The notes: generated by a model from the sequence alone, not told the origin. A stretch of DNA of 64,000 nt from Lobosporangium transversale (GCF_002105155.1 NW_019028986.1:1-64000); one strand, 5' to 3'. Positions 25,148-36,575 are shown, counted from the stretch's first letter. Made by a program: numbers and translations.

Positions 25148-25230
25148 TTCACATTCACATTCACATTCACATTCACATTCACATTCACATTCACATTCAC
25201 ATTCACATTCACATTCACATTCACATTCAC
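25148..25230. repeat. TTCACA hexanucleotide repeat in promoter of copy B
   Basis: About 14 perfect copies of TTCACA lie 86-168 bp upstream of the copy B start codon. Copy A has only two or three scattered TTCACA-like units at the matching position (near 23535-23560), so the array expanded after the gene duplication. Confidence 0.9.
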
Positions 25231-25315
25231 TTTTTTATTCTCCTCCTCCTCGTCTCCTTCTCCTTTAAAATTTCACATACATACATGTAAATCGCTATAC
25301 ATCTCAGTTACTACT

Positions 25316-26242
25316 ATGGCTACATTCTCAAGCAAGACTTTTAATAGCGCACTTTATCAATCTTTTCGTCCAGGCTATAATGCAAATTTCTTCAAGATGG
25401 TGTACAACTATCATGCACGCCACCACGGTCAGTTTGATATGGCTGTTGATGTCGGTACAGGTAGGAAAAATGGTTTTTTTTTTTTTTTTTTTTTAATCAA
25501 TTCTCCCCCTAATTTTTATACGAACTGTGTATATCAATATATACATGTTTTTTTTTTTTTGTTTCTATTTGAAGGTACTGGTCAGGTCGCGTCCGTTTTG
25601 GCTGAAAAGTTCAAGCATGTCTATGGTGTGGATCCTTCGGAGACCATGTTAGCTTCTGCAGTCCAAAAGCCCAACATCAGTTATCATGTCAGTAAAGGGG
25701 AGGATCTGAAGGTGATCCCACAAGGTTCAGTAGATGTTCTAACGGTCGCACAGACTTTACATTGGCTTGATCACCCAACGTTCTTTTCAGAAGTCAAGCG
25801 TGTTCTCAAACCTCATGGGACGTTTGCTGCTGTGGGCTACGCATTTGCGGTATTTGAGAAATATCCTCGAGCTAGTCAACGGGTTTTGGAGTTGGGAATA
25901 GAACCAGATCAATTGGGTACCTTTTGGGAACCGGGTCGGTTGATCTTAAATAATATGTACAAGAGTATTGAAGTGCCTTTGGAGGATGTAGAACGACATT
26001 ATTTCCCTAATAACAAGGATGGTTATCCTTTACTCATGTCGGAACAAGTGTCGATGGAGCATTTCCGAAACTATCTCAAGACTTGGTCAGGATACAAGAC
26101 TTTTAGTGAAAGGCATCCTGAACGACCTGATATTGTTGATGAGACCATTGAGGCCATCTTGAAAGAGGAGGGTCTGAAGAATGAGGATGTTGTTGATATC
26201 ACTTGGCCTACAGTGTTAATCCTAGGCAGGAACAGTGCCTAG
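25316..26242 (+). CDS. SAM-dependent methyltransferase, copy B (2 exons)
   Basis: Exons 25316-25460 and 25575-26242 give 270 residues, with exon lengths identical to copy A (145 and 668 nt). The 114-nt intron (GTAGGA to TTGAAG) again splits the SAM motif I, VDVGTGTGQVA. The N-terminal third and the C-terminal 75 residues are nearly the same as copy A, while residues about 58-175 differ at many positions, including around the substrate-facing segment (SVDVLTVAQTLHWLDHP versus SVDVLTIAEAIHWLDRP). This fits a duplicated enzyme whose substrate range may have shifted. The substrate is unknown. Plus-strand tandem order and shared upstream blocks suggest that the two copies were once co-regulated. 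Confidence 0.9.
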   Translation: MATFSSKTFNSALYQSFRPGYNANFFKMVYNYHARHHGQFDMAVDVGTGRKNGFFFFFFLINSPPNFYTNCVYQYIHVFFFLFLFEGTGQVASVLAEKFKHVYGVDPSETMLASAVQKPNISYHVSKGEDLKVIPQGSVDVLTVAQTLHWLDHPTFFSEVKRVLKPHGTFAAVGYAFAVFEKYPRASQRVLELGIEPDQLGTFWEPGRLILNNMYKSIEVPLEDVERHYFPNNKDGYPLLMSEQVSMEHFRNYLKTWSGYKTFSERHPERPDIVDETIEAILKEEGLKNEDVVDITWPTVLILGRNSA

Positions 26243-27310
26243 AGCAAGGTGTAAAGGGATTGTCTTTTTTCATTCTTCTTTCATTGTCAGGATGGATAGA
26301 AATAAATGTCAAGAACGTGTAACTTGTAGTGCGAGATCTTAAAAATAATTTTATTTCAGGGAAGGGATCTGACATTAAATCCACCAAATAATGGATGCAT
26401 GTACACAAGATCATTTTCATGAATTTAGAGATGCATCATACTGCATAAGGAATATTAGAGCTAGTCTAAATAACGAACGGGGAAATAGAAAAAAAAAAGG
26501 GGGCGATGTGGTGTCATGCTTAATGGTCATTGCTCTCTGGTCTATTTTTTTTTTTTTTTTTTAGACATTGACACCATCTGAGGCTGTGTGTGTTACCCTT
26601 CTCAGTTCTCACTCCACAAAGCATCATGTCGGTACATATTTGAATCAAACATGCCGTTGTTTAGTGCAAGTTCTTTGTTCTATGGCCCCTTTCATTCCGG
26701 GGGAACTTGACCGGAGGACAAGTCCTTGCTTCTTGTGCATTTGCATTTGCATTTACATTTACATTTGTGTTTTAAAGATGATGCATATTGTTTATGGGAT
26801 AATCAAGAACCTGGTTGCCACACACATAAACTGCAACTGCTGGTAGCCCCAAAAGCCCTGAAGAAAAACAAGAAACAAATGCATGAATGTTTTTTTTTAT
26901 ATTTGATATGGGTTGAAATGAATGCATGGCTCAGTTGTTCTCTTGTCGGGCATTCATTTTCTCCCCCCCCCCCTCCTCCCATCCCTTCTTGAGGGTTTTT
27001 ATTTTTTATTTTAAAAAAAGGAATTGTGGACTTGGCCTGGGTCGGATGTCGGATGTCGGATGTCGGATGTCGGATGTCGGATGTCGGATCTTTTTGATGG
27101 TCATAAGTATCAGATGTATAATATCTGATGAGAATACTTTTCTTGTTTCGAGTTTAGTCAATTTGTCAATTGCTCACTGCGTCATCTTGTTTCCCGCAAG
27201 ATAATATAATTGTGTGGGATGCGACTGATGGGACTGGGGGATGTTGTTCAAAGTCTGAGAGCACGCGCGCTTTTTTATTTTATTTTATTTTTTTAAACGC
27301 GTCCCTGATG
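26243..27310. other. intergenic region, no gene seen
   Basis: Mixed sequence between methyltransferase B and the kinase leader. It includes T-tracts near 26545-26562, TTTGCA/TTTACA-type repeats near 26740-26768 and a 7-bp tandem repeat at 27041-27089. Plus-strand open frames here are short and without domains. Confidence 0.5.
27041..27089. repeat. seven copies of GTCGGAT
   Basis: Seven perfect head-to-tail copies of the heptamer GTCGGAT, 49 bp. The period is not a multiple of three and no frame uses it plausibly, so it is a non-coding minisatellite. Confidence 0.9.
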
Positions 27311-27798
27311 CCCAAAGATTATTTTATTTCTCTTCTTCTCACATTTCCTCTCTTTTCCTCTCTTTTCCTTTCTCTTCCTTTTCACTTCTGCTCCTTTTCT
27401 CCTCGTGACCTTATTTCCCTTACTCTTACCCCCGTCTTGCACCTGCACCTGCACCTGCACCTGCACCTGTACCCGTCTTTTATCTTCCTCTCCTCCTCTT
27501 CCCCCCCTCCTCTCCCTCTTTTTTCGTTCTTTCTTTTCTTTATATTTATTCTTTCTTTACAACTGACGTACTTTCGCAGTAAAGAATAAATAACAGCAAC
27601 CAACCAACGTCAGCACTACCCAGTAAGCAAGTAAAAGAAGTAATATCAAGAAGCATACAAGCAAGCAAGCAAACAAACAAGCAAACTAAGCAAGCGAGTA
27701 AGCAAGCAAGCGAGAAGACAATCTGTGATTAAAAAGAAAGTCGGATTCATTAATCTCCACCTCACACGACAAAAACACAGCCAGCGAACCAGTTAGCT

Positions 27799-27831
<33 letters not shown>

Positions 27832-28017
27832 AAACAGCAGCCCAAGACGAATATTCTTACCGAACAACTGAGCTTGGAACAAAAAAAAAAAAAAAAAATC
27901 CATCAGATTCGGAGAACAGAAATCTTGCTTTCATCAACCTTTCTTCTTTTCCCTCCCCCAACAACAAAACATTAACAACAACAACAACATCAAAAAAATA
28001 AAAAAAACTCATCCACA
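27311..28017 (+). promoter_or_regulatory. ATG-free leader/promoter region of the GSK3 gene
   Basis: From 27311 to the GSK3 start codon (707 nt) there is no ATG on the plus strand. The stretch is CT-rich at first (27330-27560), with CACCTG repeats at 27440-27469. It then changes to A/C/G-rich tetranucleotide arrays (CAAG units near 27651-27715, CCAG units near 27799-27830) and ends in CAA repeats just before the start. The absence of ATG and the pyrimidine-to-CAA transition suggest a CT-rich core promoter followed by a long leader starting near 27550-27600. The transcription start itself is not visible. Confidence 0.5.
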
Positions 28018-30629
28018 ATGCCATCAGAGCCCACCATCAATTACATCAAGATCAGTGGTAAGGAAAACATGCGAAAAAAATGTGACAAAGCAAAATGAAA
28101 GCGAGAGAGTGAGTGAGTGAGAAAATATAAAAGCGTGAGAAATGAAGCATCAGAAAAGGCATCACTTTGGGATTGCACAAAGATGTGATGAATGGACATT
28201 GTTTTTATATTATTATTATTATTATTATTATGATGATGATGATGATGACAGAAAAAGATAAAAGTTGGGACAAACAACAAACAGAAGCAAGTGTTATTAA
28301 TAACAGGTTTATTATTAACTTTTCTTTATTAATATTATTGTTATTATTATTACATCGATAGGTGAACCAGACCCTACAAAGATCATCAAGGTGCAGGCAA
28401 ACGATGGCAAGTCTGGAGAGCCCTTTGAACTTGCATATAACAGCTGTAAGGCCATCGGCAATGGTTCCTTCGGTGTTGTCTTTCAAGCAAAACTAGCAGA
28501 CACTGGCGAAGATGCAGCCATTAAGAATGTGCTTCAGGATGCACGGTTCAAGGTAGGTAAATGTCTCTCTGGAACTTTTTTTTTTTTTTTTTTTTTTTCC
28601 TCTTTCTTATTAGTTCTACCCAGCTTTTATTGTTGGTGTAGTAGTTGATGATGATGATAATGGTGACAATTGTCTCTTTTTTTTTTTTTACCACAGTGAA
28701 ATTTGCAAGGCATTTTTTTTTTATCTTTATTTGCTACTACTTGTAATGTTGACCACATCAACACTTTTTTTTTTTCTTTTCTTTTCTTTCTTGGGCAAAA
28801 TAGAATCGTGAACTAGAAATCATGCGTCTAGTCTCACATCCCAATATTGTTGAACTAAAGGCTTTTTTCTACAATGAAGAAAAGGTAAAGAAAAAAAAAA
28901 GCAAGTCCTTGAATCACTTTAACAAACACGCTATCCATTCACTATCCAAGTTCTTTTTATCTGACATTGCGAGGAGTTAATAATGTTTTATATGTGTATA
29001 AATATACATGTAGAAGGATAAAGTCTATTTGAATCTTGTGCTGGAATACATCCCCGAGACAGTTTATCGTGCCTCGCGTCACTATTCCAAGATCAAGCAG
29101 ATGATGCCTATTTTCCAAGTGAAGCTGTATATGTATCAGCTGTTCCGTGGCTTGGCTTATATTCATGCTTTAGGCATTTGCCATCGTGACATCAAACCCC
29201 AGAACTTGTTATTGAACCCTGTTACCGGAATCTTGAAACTATGTGACTTTGGAAGGTAAAAAAAAAAAAATTAATCATGCTTTCCCTTCCTTACTTCCTT
29301 CCCACATTTTATTTTTATTTTTATTATTTTTGAGTATACTTGAATATTTGGATATGGTGTAATGGTGTGTGTTTATGTTTACAGTAGGATGACATGGGGG
29401 GCCGCAGTCAAAAAAAAAAAAAAAAAAAAAAAAAGCATTCACCCCCTGCATGTGAGATAAATGTCTCAGATCTTTTATTTTTTTATTGTTTTTTTTACTT
29501 ACTCAACAAGTGGATCTGTTCTCTTTGTAAATGAAATAGCGCAAAAGTCCTTGTTGCAGGAAAGCCCAACGTGTCCTACATCTGTTCACGATATTACCGT
29601 GCTCCAGAACTGATCTTTGGCGCAACGAACTACACGACCAACATTGGTAATGAAGGAGAAGAAGAAGAAGAAGAAGAAGAAGAAGAAGAAGAAGAAGAAG
29701 AAGAACAAGGAAAAAAAAAATCTACCTGGGATATTTGAACACTTTACTTGACTCTTTACTGCTGAACAACAGATCAGTCCCCCTTCACATGAATTAATTC
29801 CTTGTGAACAAAAAAAAAAAAACTAACGGTGATTAGATTGTTACGTTTATTTTTGATTCATAATAGATGTCTGGTCAGCAGGGTGTGTTATGGCAGAATT
29901 AATGCTTGGTCAGCCATTGTTCCCTGGAGAGAGTGGTGTTGATCAACTGGTGGAGATTATCAAAGTGCTTGGAACACCCAGTAAGGAGCAGATCCAGACA
30001 ATGAACCCAAAGTACATGGAACACAAGTTCCCTCAGATCAAGCCTCATCCTTTCAATAAGGTATTAAAAGAAAAAAAGAAAAAAAACCATACGGAAAACT
30101 TTCTTTTTTACATGATTATCAAGATATTAAAGAAAAACGGGCTGTTGCTTTGATTCGTATCTAGATCTTCCGCTCAAGGACATCTCCAGAAGCATTGGAT
30201 CTTCTTGCACACCTCTTGGAATATACACCATCAAAACGATATACACCTATTGAAGCCATGGTTCACCCATTCTTTGATGAGCTCAGAGCACCAGAGACGA
30301 AACTGTGCAGTGGCAGGGATCTTCCTCCTCTTTTCAACTTTACTCCTCTCGGTAAGAGAAAAAAAAAGAAAAAAAGAAAAGAAAACTGATACTTTGGATG
30401 ACATGACATTGATGTGATCCATTTAATCCATTTATTGTTAAAATTGCATGTTTTTGACCAAAATTTCTTTTAATTTTGGCAATGGTTTTTTTTAGAACTC
30501 TCTATCCGCCCAGATTTGATTCCCATGTTGGTTCCACGCCATGCTGAAGCTGAATTGAGTTCACGTGGAATTGACATCCACAGCTTTACTCCCATTGATC
30601 TAAACGCTGTTCGCGTCATACTCGATTGA
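28018..30629 (+). CDS. GSK3: glycogen synthase kinase 3-type Ser/Thr kinase (8 exons)
   Basis: Exons: 28018-28057, 28362-28552, 28804-28884, 29014-29255, 29540-29646, 29867-30060, 30165-30351 and 30496-30629. They join in frame to 391 residues, the usual fungal GSK3 size. Visible kinase elements are the Gly loop [10 protein letters not shown] (45-54), catalytic Lys in AAIKNVLQD (Lys68), the GSK3 hallmark [11 protein letters not shown] with Glu80, [11 protein letters not shown] (Asp163), DFGSAKVL (182-189), the activation-loop tyrosine in [13 protein letters not shown] (Tyr198) and [20 protein letters not shown]. All residues needed for catalysis are present. The family phosphorylates primed Ser/Thr sites and acts in glycogen, stress, meiotic and proteolysis signalling in cytosol and nucleus. 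It lacks the N-terminal Ser that animal GSK3 uses for Akt inhibition. Introns are 103-304 nt; intron 5 begins with a GAA triplet run (29657-29703). Confidence 0.96.
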
Positions 30630-30659
30630 GTACTGGATAAAAAAACAAAAAACAAATTA

Positions 30660-30665
30660 AATAAA
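30660..30665 (+). terminator. likely polyadenylation signal of GSK3
   Basis: AATAAA 31 bp after the stop codon, within an A-rich tail. A plausible position for a short 3' end; an alternative downstream site cannot be excluded. Confidence 0.4.
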
Positions 30666-31234
30666 TAAGAAAAAAAAAATGTAACAGTATATAATGGATG
30701 GTACTAAAGGGTCCAATGGGATGTGATTGTCTTTCAAGACTGGACACATTGACTGTTTATTGTCCTATTGTATTGATACATACATACATGATACTACCAC
30801 TCGACTTTGTTTTCAAAACTGCAACCCTTCTTTTTTTTTTTTTTTTTTTTTTTTTTAGCGTTTATGATACAGAATGAGGAATGAAAGAATACAGGTGGAG
30901 TGTGTGGATGGAAGATCCTCGTGTTCAGAAATCGTTGGATAAACAGGACATGTTCGTCTGACCGTCTGTTTTTAATCATCTGCGGATCATCAATGCCGAT
31001 GAGTTGTGTAGCTTAGAGGCTATAACGCAAAAACGGCTTTGAACCATGAGTTTCTTTTTCTTTTTTTCTATCTTGGGATAGAAGTCTCTTTCCTGCATAA
31101 ACATCTCATAGTTTTTGTGGCACTGATCTCGTGTTGACGCGTTCTAATGCTGTAGTCCTATAATAGTTAATAGAGATTATCCAAAGAAAAAGGACTTTAT
31201 TATTTTGTCGCCGTCCGCATCTGCTTCTTCTAGG
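30666..31234. other. spacer between GSK3 and the Sel1 array
   Basis: No gene seen. It contains a T-tract near 30832-30856. The sequence from about 31200 onward begins to match spacer blocks found between the Sel1 genes, so the left edge of the duplicated array is close to here. Confidence 0.5.
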
Positions 31235-31480
31235 GCCTCATTATCCATTGGCACTGCTTTCCTTGTCCGTAACTCTTGTCTTTTTTCAAGTCCATTGTCT
31301 TTGTTTCTCTGAATGTTGTCTTTAGGATATGAAATTACCTCATCCACAAAAATCTCAAATCACTATTTTTTTTTTTTTTTTTTTATTATTGCTCGAGTTC
31401 AATATGTGTTATCTATCTTTACCAAACTAGAGGTTCCCTAGGGTATAAGCATAGATCTCAGCTGTGGTATTATCAAACTT
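31235..31480 (-). pseudogene. remnant of antisense companion gene, copy 1
   Basis: Read on the minus strand, the spacer left of Sel1 gene 1 gives broken coding-like pieces: MLKFDNTTAEIYAYTLGNL, then (after stops and a poly-T/A insertion) IFVDEVISYPKDN and further related residues. The same strings recur, better preserved, at 37507-37247 and 42975-42700. The pieces are interrupted by in-frame stops, so this copy is decayed. Function unknown. Confidence 0.4.
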
Positions 31481-31997
31481 GAGCATTTGCGCCACTATCA
31501 AAAGATAAGAGGAAATCTCTCCTACAAACGCTGCTGGTTAATCCAAACCATATCCTTTAATCCTTTGCGAGATGGACATGATGTGCCTGGTACACCACTT
31601 CTGTCACGCTATGCCTTGAATAGTCTATCTTTACATCTGAGCCAACATACATATATATTTTCCTTGCATCCGAATCATTTATTTATAGTGCTGTTCGCTC
31701 CATTCGCACAAGCACTTTATATTCTACAGGTGCATGATGTGAATTGTGTGGTGGATGCTGTCCTAATATGCTGTCCTGAGAATGCAAGTTGTTCTAGTTC
31801 TTGAACGCATATTGTCAAGCCACAATGACGTTCCAAGTGAAACATTTTGTCTTACATTTGGGTTGGAGACGTGCATAAATTCGCACTCTGCTTCTTTCTC
31901 CTACTTTTGCCACCACACTTGCCCACCACTACTCGCTCACCACCACTCGCTCACCACCACTCATACAGAAACAATCTCCAACAGCACAGAGTATAAA

Positions 31998-33673
31998 ATG
32001 ACAAAAGTGGCTGCTGAGAGAAAATTTCAAGCATTTCGTCCCATTAACTTGAATGGAACTTCATCCCCATGGCCCGGTATCAAACATATTGAAGCTCGAT
32101 TCGATCCAAAGATACAAGAATATGTCGTCCTCTGGAGTGATGTTACCTCCCTTTATAGGAATGCAAATCATATAGAAACAGATGGAGTGGCTTTATCCTT
32201 CCTCATAGATGAGAATTTTGAATAGTAAGATGACCACCCTTGCATCGTTGCATGGATGGGATAAGATCTAGTTCGTGTTATAAAGCATTTGGTACTAAAC
32301 CGATCACTGCGAAACTGCAAAATAGTATTAAGCCGTTCCGAATCCGCGCAAGGCTTGATATCGTCCTGAATATCGTCCTGGATATCGTCATTCCGCCTCA
32401 AGCAGACTCCTCGGGAGAACTAGGTGCAGCGATAACACAAGGAGGAGTAGACGAATCAGCTAGAGAGGAAAGAGACACAGACATGGAAGATGTTTCCACT
32501 CAGTACGACCTAGGTGTGATTTACATGCGCGACGAAGACGCTCCACGCGATTTGGCAAAAGCCTTTGAGTGCTTTCTCAAGGCAGCCAAGCAAGGAAAGG
32601 ATAGTGCACAGTATATTCTAGGTGACATGTATCTTACTGGTACTGGTGTCCCAAAAGACCGCGCAAAAGCCCATTATTGGCTTCTCAAGGCAGCCAATCA
32701 AGGATATACTAGTGCACAGCGTGCTCTAGGTCACATGTATCTTTCCGGTACTGGTAACCCAGAAGACTGCGCAAAGGCCCTTGACTGGTGCCTCAAGGCT
32801 GTAAACCAAGGAAGTGCGAATGCTCAGTTCGATCTAGGCGATATATACGAGAAAGGCTATGGTGTCTCACAAGATTACACAGAAGCCTTTGACTGGTATT
32901 TCAAGGCCGCCAGCCAAGGACATGCCGCTGCTCAGTACAACCTAGGCAAGATGTACTATGATGGCAATGGAACCCCACAAGACTATGCAAAAGCCTTTGA
33001 GTGGTATCTCAAGGCTGCCAATCAGGAACATGCCACTGCTCAGTACGATCTAGGCAAGATGTACTATTATGGCAATGGAATCCCACGAGGCTACGCAAAA
33101 GCCTTTGAGTGGTGTCTCAAGGCTGCCAATCAGGGACATGCCACTGCTCAGTACGATCTAGGCAAGATGTACTATGATGGTAATGGAACCTCACCAGACG
33201 ACGCAAAAGCCTTTGAGTGGTATCTCAAGGCTGCCAATCAGGGACATGCCACTGCTCAGTACAACCTAGGCAAGATGTACTATGGCGATGTAACCCCACA
33301 AGACTACGCAAAAGCCGTCGAGTGGTATCTCAAGGCTGCCAACCAAGGAAATATGGATGCTCAGTGCAGCCTAGGTTACATGTACCTACATTGTAAAGGC
33401 GTCACACAAGACTATTCGAAAGCCTTTGAGTGGTATCTCAAGGCTGCAAACCAAGGAAAAGCCGTTGCTCAATATAATCTAGGTGCGATGTACTATGATG
33501 GCAATGGAACCTCACAAGACTACGCAAAAGCCCTTGATTGGTATCTCAAGGCTGCCAACCAAGGAGAAGCCGTTGCTCAATACAATCTAGGCGAGATGTA
33601 CTATGCTGGCAATGGCGTCCCACTAGACTATTCAAAGGCCTTTGACTGGCATCTCAAGGCTGCAAAGCAATGA
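31998..33673 (+). CDS. Sel1-repeat protein 1, short-linker type, C-terminally truncated (2 exons)
   Basis: Exons 31998-32224 and 32326-33673 give 524 residues. Exon 1 encodes the family N-terminal module (FQAFRPINLNG, then IKHIEARFDPKIQEYVVLWS and LSFLIDENFEY). The intron starts GTAAGA and ends AATAG; splicing in phase 2 joins NFE to YIKPFRIRARLD, a junction repeated in every paralog. A short acidic linker is followed by 11 Sel1 repeats of about 36 residues (consensus AQYNLGxMYxxGxGxxQDYxKAFEWYLKAANQG). Sel1/TPR-like solenoids bind other proteins. No signal peptide or catalytic domain is seen. The frame ends at a TGA (33671) where paralogs have GGA, and homologous sequence for a last repeat continues in frame beyond it, so this copy has lost its C-terminal cap. 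Whether it still works is unknown. Confidence 0.85.
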
Positions 33674-33901
33674 GCTCGTGATTCTCAACGTATCATTGCC
33701 TCGATGTATAAAGATGGCAAGGGTGTCTCTAAGAATCTTGCTGAAGCAAAGCGATGGTACCAGAAAGCCGCTGACCGAGGCGATACTGATGCCCAATATA
33801 CTTTGGACCAGCTAGAGCGTCGAATGATCTTTTATGTATTTAATAGGAAGTACATACCCTTGGATGCACCATGCTTCTACAACAAAGGGCAGGGAATTTA
33901 A
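33674..33901 (+). pseudogene. detached C-terminal cap repeat of Sel1 gene 1
   Basis: In frame after the premature TGA, the sequence continues with IASMYKDGKGVSKNLAEAKR and WYQKAADRGDTDAQYTLDQL, matching the last repeat of gene 4 almost exactly. At the position of gene 4's own stop (CGTTGAATG) this copy reads CGTCGAATG, so the original stop is also lost and the frame would run on to 33901. It is translated only if the TGA is read through. Confidence 0.75.
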
Positions 33902-34895
33902 TTCAGCTGACTGTTCACTTGATATGATGGTTGATGTAAAATTGCATGCCTTAATAAGTCAGTACAATCTCATACCTGGTTATCTCCATTTTTATATTTG
34001 CTTTACAATTGGTTTCCCATACCACATATTCATCTTATGGCAATCTGGATTTATCTGCATAGGATCATTGTTTCCATACGAATCTACCTACTCGTGAAAT
34101 ACAGAAATAAAAACCCTAAAAAATTGCGGAGGTTTCATGATCTTATCTTTATTTTTATTTTATTTTTTTTATCTCCAGGAACAGATACTGCACTTTTACA
34201 AGGATTATGGAGGCTTCCTTACTACAAGATTGATGATGGATCACTCTTTAGTTACAGATTAAGGTACTGCTATATTGGTGCGCTATGTTCTATCCTCGTA
34301 TTCGAAGGATAAAATCTAGAATTATGTCAAGTAGAGGAGAACGATAGTATGGTTGAAAGATATCTTCAGACTTGATGGGTGAGCGTGCTGGATACTGTTT
34401 CCCTGCGATATGTGTCATTTTTAGCCATGACTACATCCTTGCATGGTATCTTTTATGACAACGGCCGACACTAGTTTGGCTTTACATGACTCCCAGCTGT
34501 AGCTCTTTAATAAATGTGATCAAACGTACATACCGACTTTATCGTAGGTCACTTGAGCCCCATGTGAGTTCTCCTACATCATCATATATGCTCCTGGCAA
34601 GATTCCGAGTTCCATCAATACTGCTTCCCCGTCCGTAACCCTTGTCTTTTCGAGTCCATTGCTTCTGTTCGGAATGTCCCCAGGATATGAAATTATCTCA
34701 TCATAAAAATGCCAATAAAGGACAGAAATGGGGCGAAGAAGCAAGAGGGGGGTTTTTTTTTCCCTTAAAAAATGGTTGCACTAACCTCAATTCCTTCTTT
34801 CATTCCTTTTCTTTCCTGTTCACTCCTTTCTCTCCACTCTTATCCGCTAACACGCATATATGGTCACATTACCAAACAAATCACAATCGATAACA
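33902..34895. other. array spacer between Sel1 genes 1 and 2
   Basis: No intact gene. It includes a block around 34170-34320 (AGATACTGCACTTTTACAAGG...) that recurs near 36880-36990 and 42300-42440. Read on the minus strand, a piece near 34340-34432 gives MAKNDTYRRETVSSTLTHQV, a close match to a piece at 37110-37030. Part of the companion-gene remnant (near 34600-34700) is also present. The last 150 bp (GAAGAAGCAAGAGGGG, T-tract, AACCTC) resemble the leaders of genes 4 and 5. Confidence 0.55.
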
Positions 34896-36575
34896 ATGAA
34901 GGTTGGTGAGGGAAGCCTTCAAGCATTTCGTCTCATCAGGTTGGATGAACCATCAACCTCGTTGTCAGATATCAAACACGTTGAAGCTCGTTTCGATCAT
35001 AAAGCACAAGAGTACATTATCCTTTGGAACGATATTATATCCGTTTACAAGGATGCAAGTCATATAGAAATTGAAGGGAGACTTATATCATTTCTCACAG
35101 ATGAGGACTTTGAATAGTAAATCGACCTGTCAGCGTTGCACGGATGGATAATATCTATTTTTTGGTGCTGTATTGCTTTTGATAAAAACTCAACCATTGT
35201 AAAACTACATCGTAGTGTCAAGCCACTTCGAGCCCGTGCAGTATTAGAAGGTGTACTAGATGTTGTCCTTCCCTCTCAAGCAGGTGTTTCAAGGAAGCCG
35301 GATACAACAACACGAAGAAGGGTGGACGAGGCAGTTGTACCAGAGTTGAGTGAAGCTATGGCCCTTAATTCCGACAAAGTAACCAATAGCAATAGCCCCA
35401 AAAGCTTGGAGATAGGTATGAAGGACCTTTCTGCAAGAGAAGATGACACTGATTGTTCGACCGTAGTCGAGCCTCAAGGAGAGTATATCCCAAGGAATGA
35501 ACCAAACAGTTCGGAGAATTCCCTAGAGAGTGAAGAATTGGCGACAGCCTTGGTAAGAGCATTCAAAAGGGACGTCACTATCCAAGTAATCCTAGGAGAT
35601 ATGTACTCTGGTGGGAAAGGGGTTCCGCAAGACCATACAAAAGCATTTGAATGGTACCTCAAGGCAGCCAGCCAAGGAGAAGCCGTTGCTCAATACAATG
35701 TAGGCCTCATGTACTATAATAGCAATGGCGTCCCACAAGACTACTCAAAGGCCTTTGACTGGTATCTTAAAGCCGCCAATCAAGGAAATGTTGGTGCTCA
35801 GCACTATGTAGGCCTCTTACATTATAATGGCAATGGGGTTCCACAAAATTACACAAAAGCTTTTGACTGGTATCTCAAGGCTGCCGACCAAAGGTATGCT
35901 GAGGCCCAGAACTACCTGGGTTTCATGTACCAACATGGTGAAGGCGTCACACAAGACTATTCAAAAGCCATCGAGTGGTATGCCAAGGCTGCTGGTCAAG
36001 GACATGCCGCTGCTCAGTACAATCTAGGCGTGGTGTACGAGGGCACGGGAGCTCAACAAGACTACTCCAAAGCCATCGAGTGGTATCTCAAGGCTGCCAA
36101 TGAGGGGCATACTAGCGCTCAGGCCAATCTAGGCAGGATGTATGGTAATGGCAATGGTGTCTCACAAGACTACACAAAAGCCTTGGAGTGGCATCTCAAG
36201 GCTGCCAACAAAGGAAGAGCTATTGCCCAATGTAATCTAGGCAACCTGTACTATAGTGGTAATGGGGTCTCACAAGACTATGCAAAGGCCTTTGAGTGGT
36301 ACCTCAAGGCAGCCAACCAAGGAGAAGTCGCTGCTCAATCCAATATAGGCCTCATGTACCAAAATGGCAGTGGAGTTGCACAAGACCACACAAAGGCCTT
36401 TGATTGGTATCTCAAGGCTGCCAACAGAGGAAGTGCTGCTGCTCAACGCAAGGTTGCCTCGATGTATCGAGACGGCAAAGGAGTCTCTAAGAGCCTTGTA
36501 GAAGCAATAAAGTGGTACCAAAAAGCCGCTGACCAAGGTGATGTTGATGCCCAGGGAATATTAGACAAGCTCTAG
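34896..36575 (+). CDS. Sel1-repeat protein 2, long-linker type (2 exons)
   Basis: Exons 34896-35116 and 35216-36575 give 526 residues. The start at 34896 was chosen over an ATG at 34860 because it aligns with the starts of genes 4 and 5. The N-terminal module reads LQAFRLIRLDEPS, IKHVEARFDHKAQEYIILWN, ISFLTDEDFEY, then VKPLRARAVLEGVLDVV across the intron. A linker of about 100 residues, rich in Ser, Asn, Glu and Asp (PKSLEIGMKDL, CSTVVEPQGEYIP, SLESEELATALVRA), is shared with genes 4 and 5 but absent from genes 1 and 3. Nine Sel1 repeats follow, ending in the conserved cap ASMYRDGKGVSKSLVEAIKW and WYQKAADQGDVDAQ. No targeting signal or enzyme motif. Likely a soluble protein-interaction scaffold; partner and role unknown. 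Confidence 0.88.

Noticed and set aside
28018-30629. MAP-kinase or CDK identity for the kinase
   Set aside because: RFKNRELEIM, DFGSAKVL and [13 protein letters not shown] are GSK3 signatures; the TxY motif of MAP kinases and the PSTAIRE-type helix of CDKs are absent.
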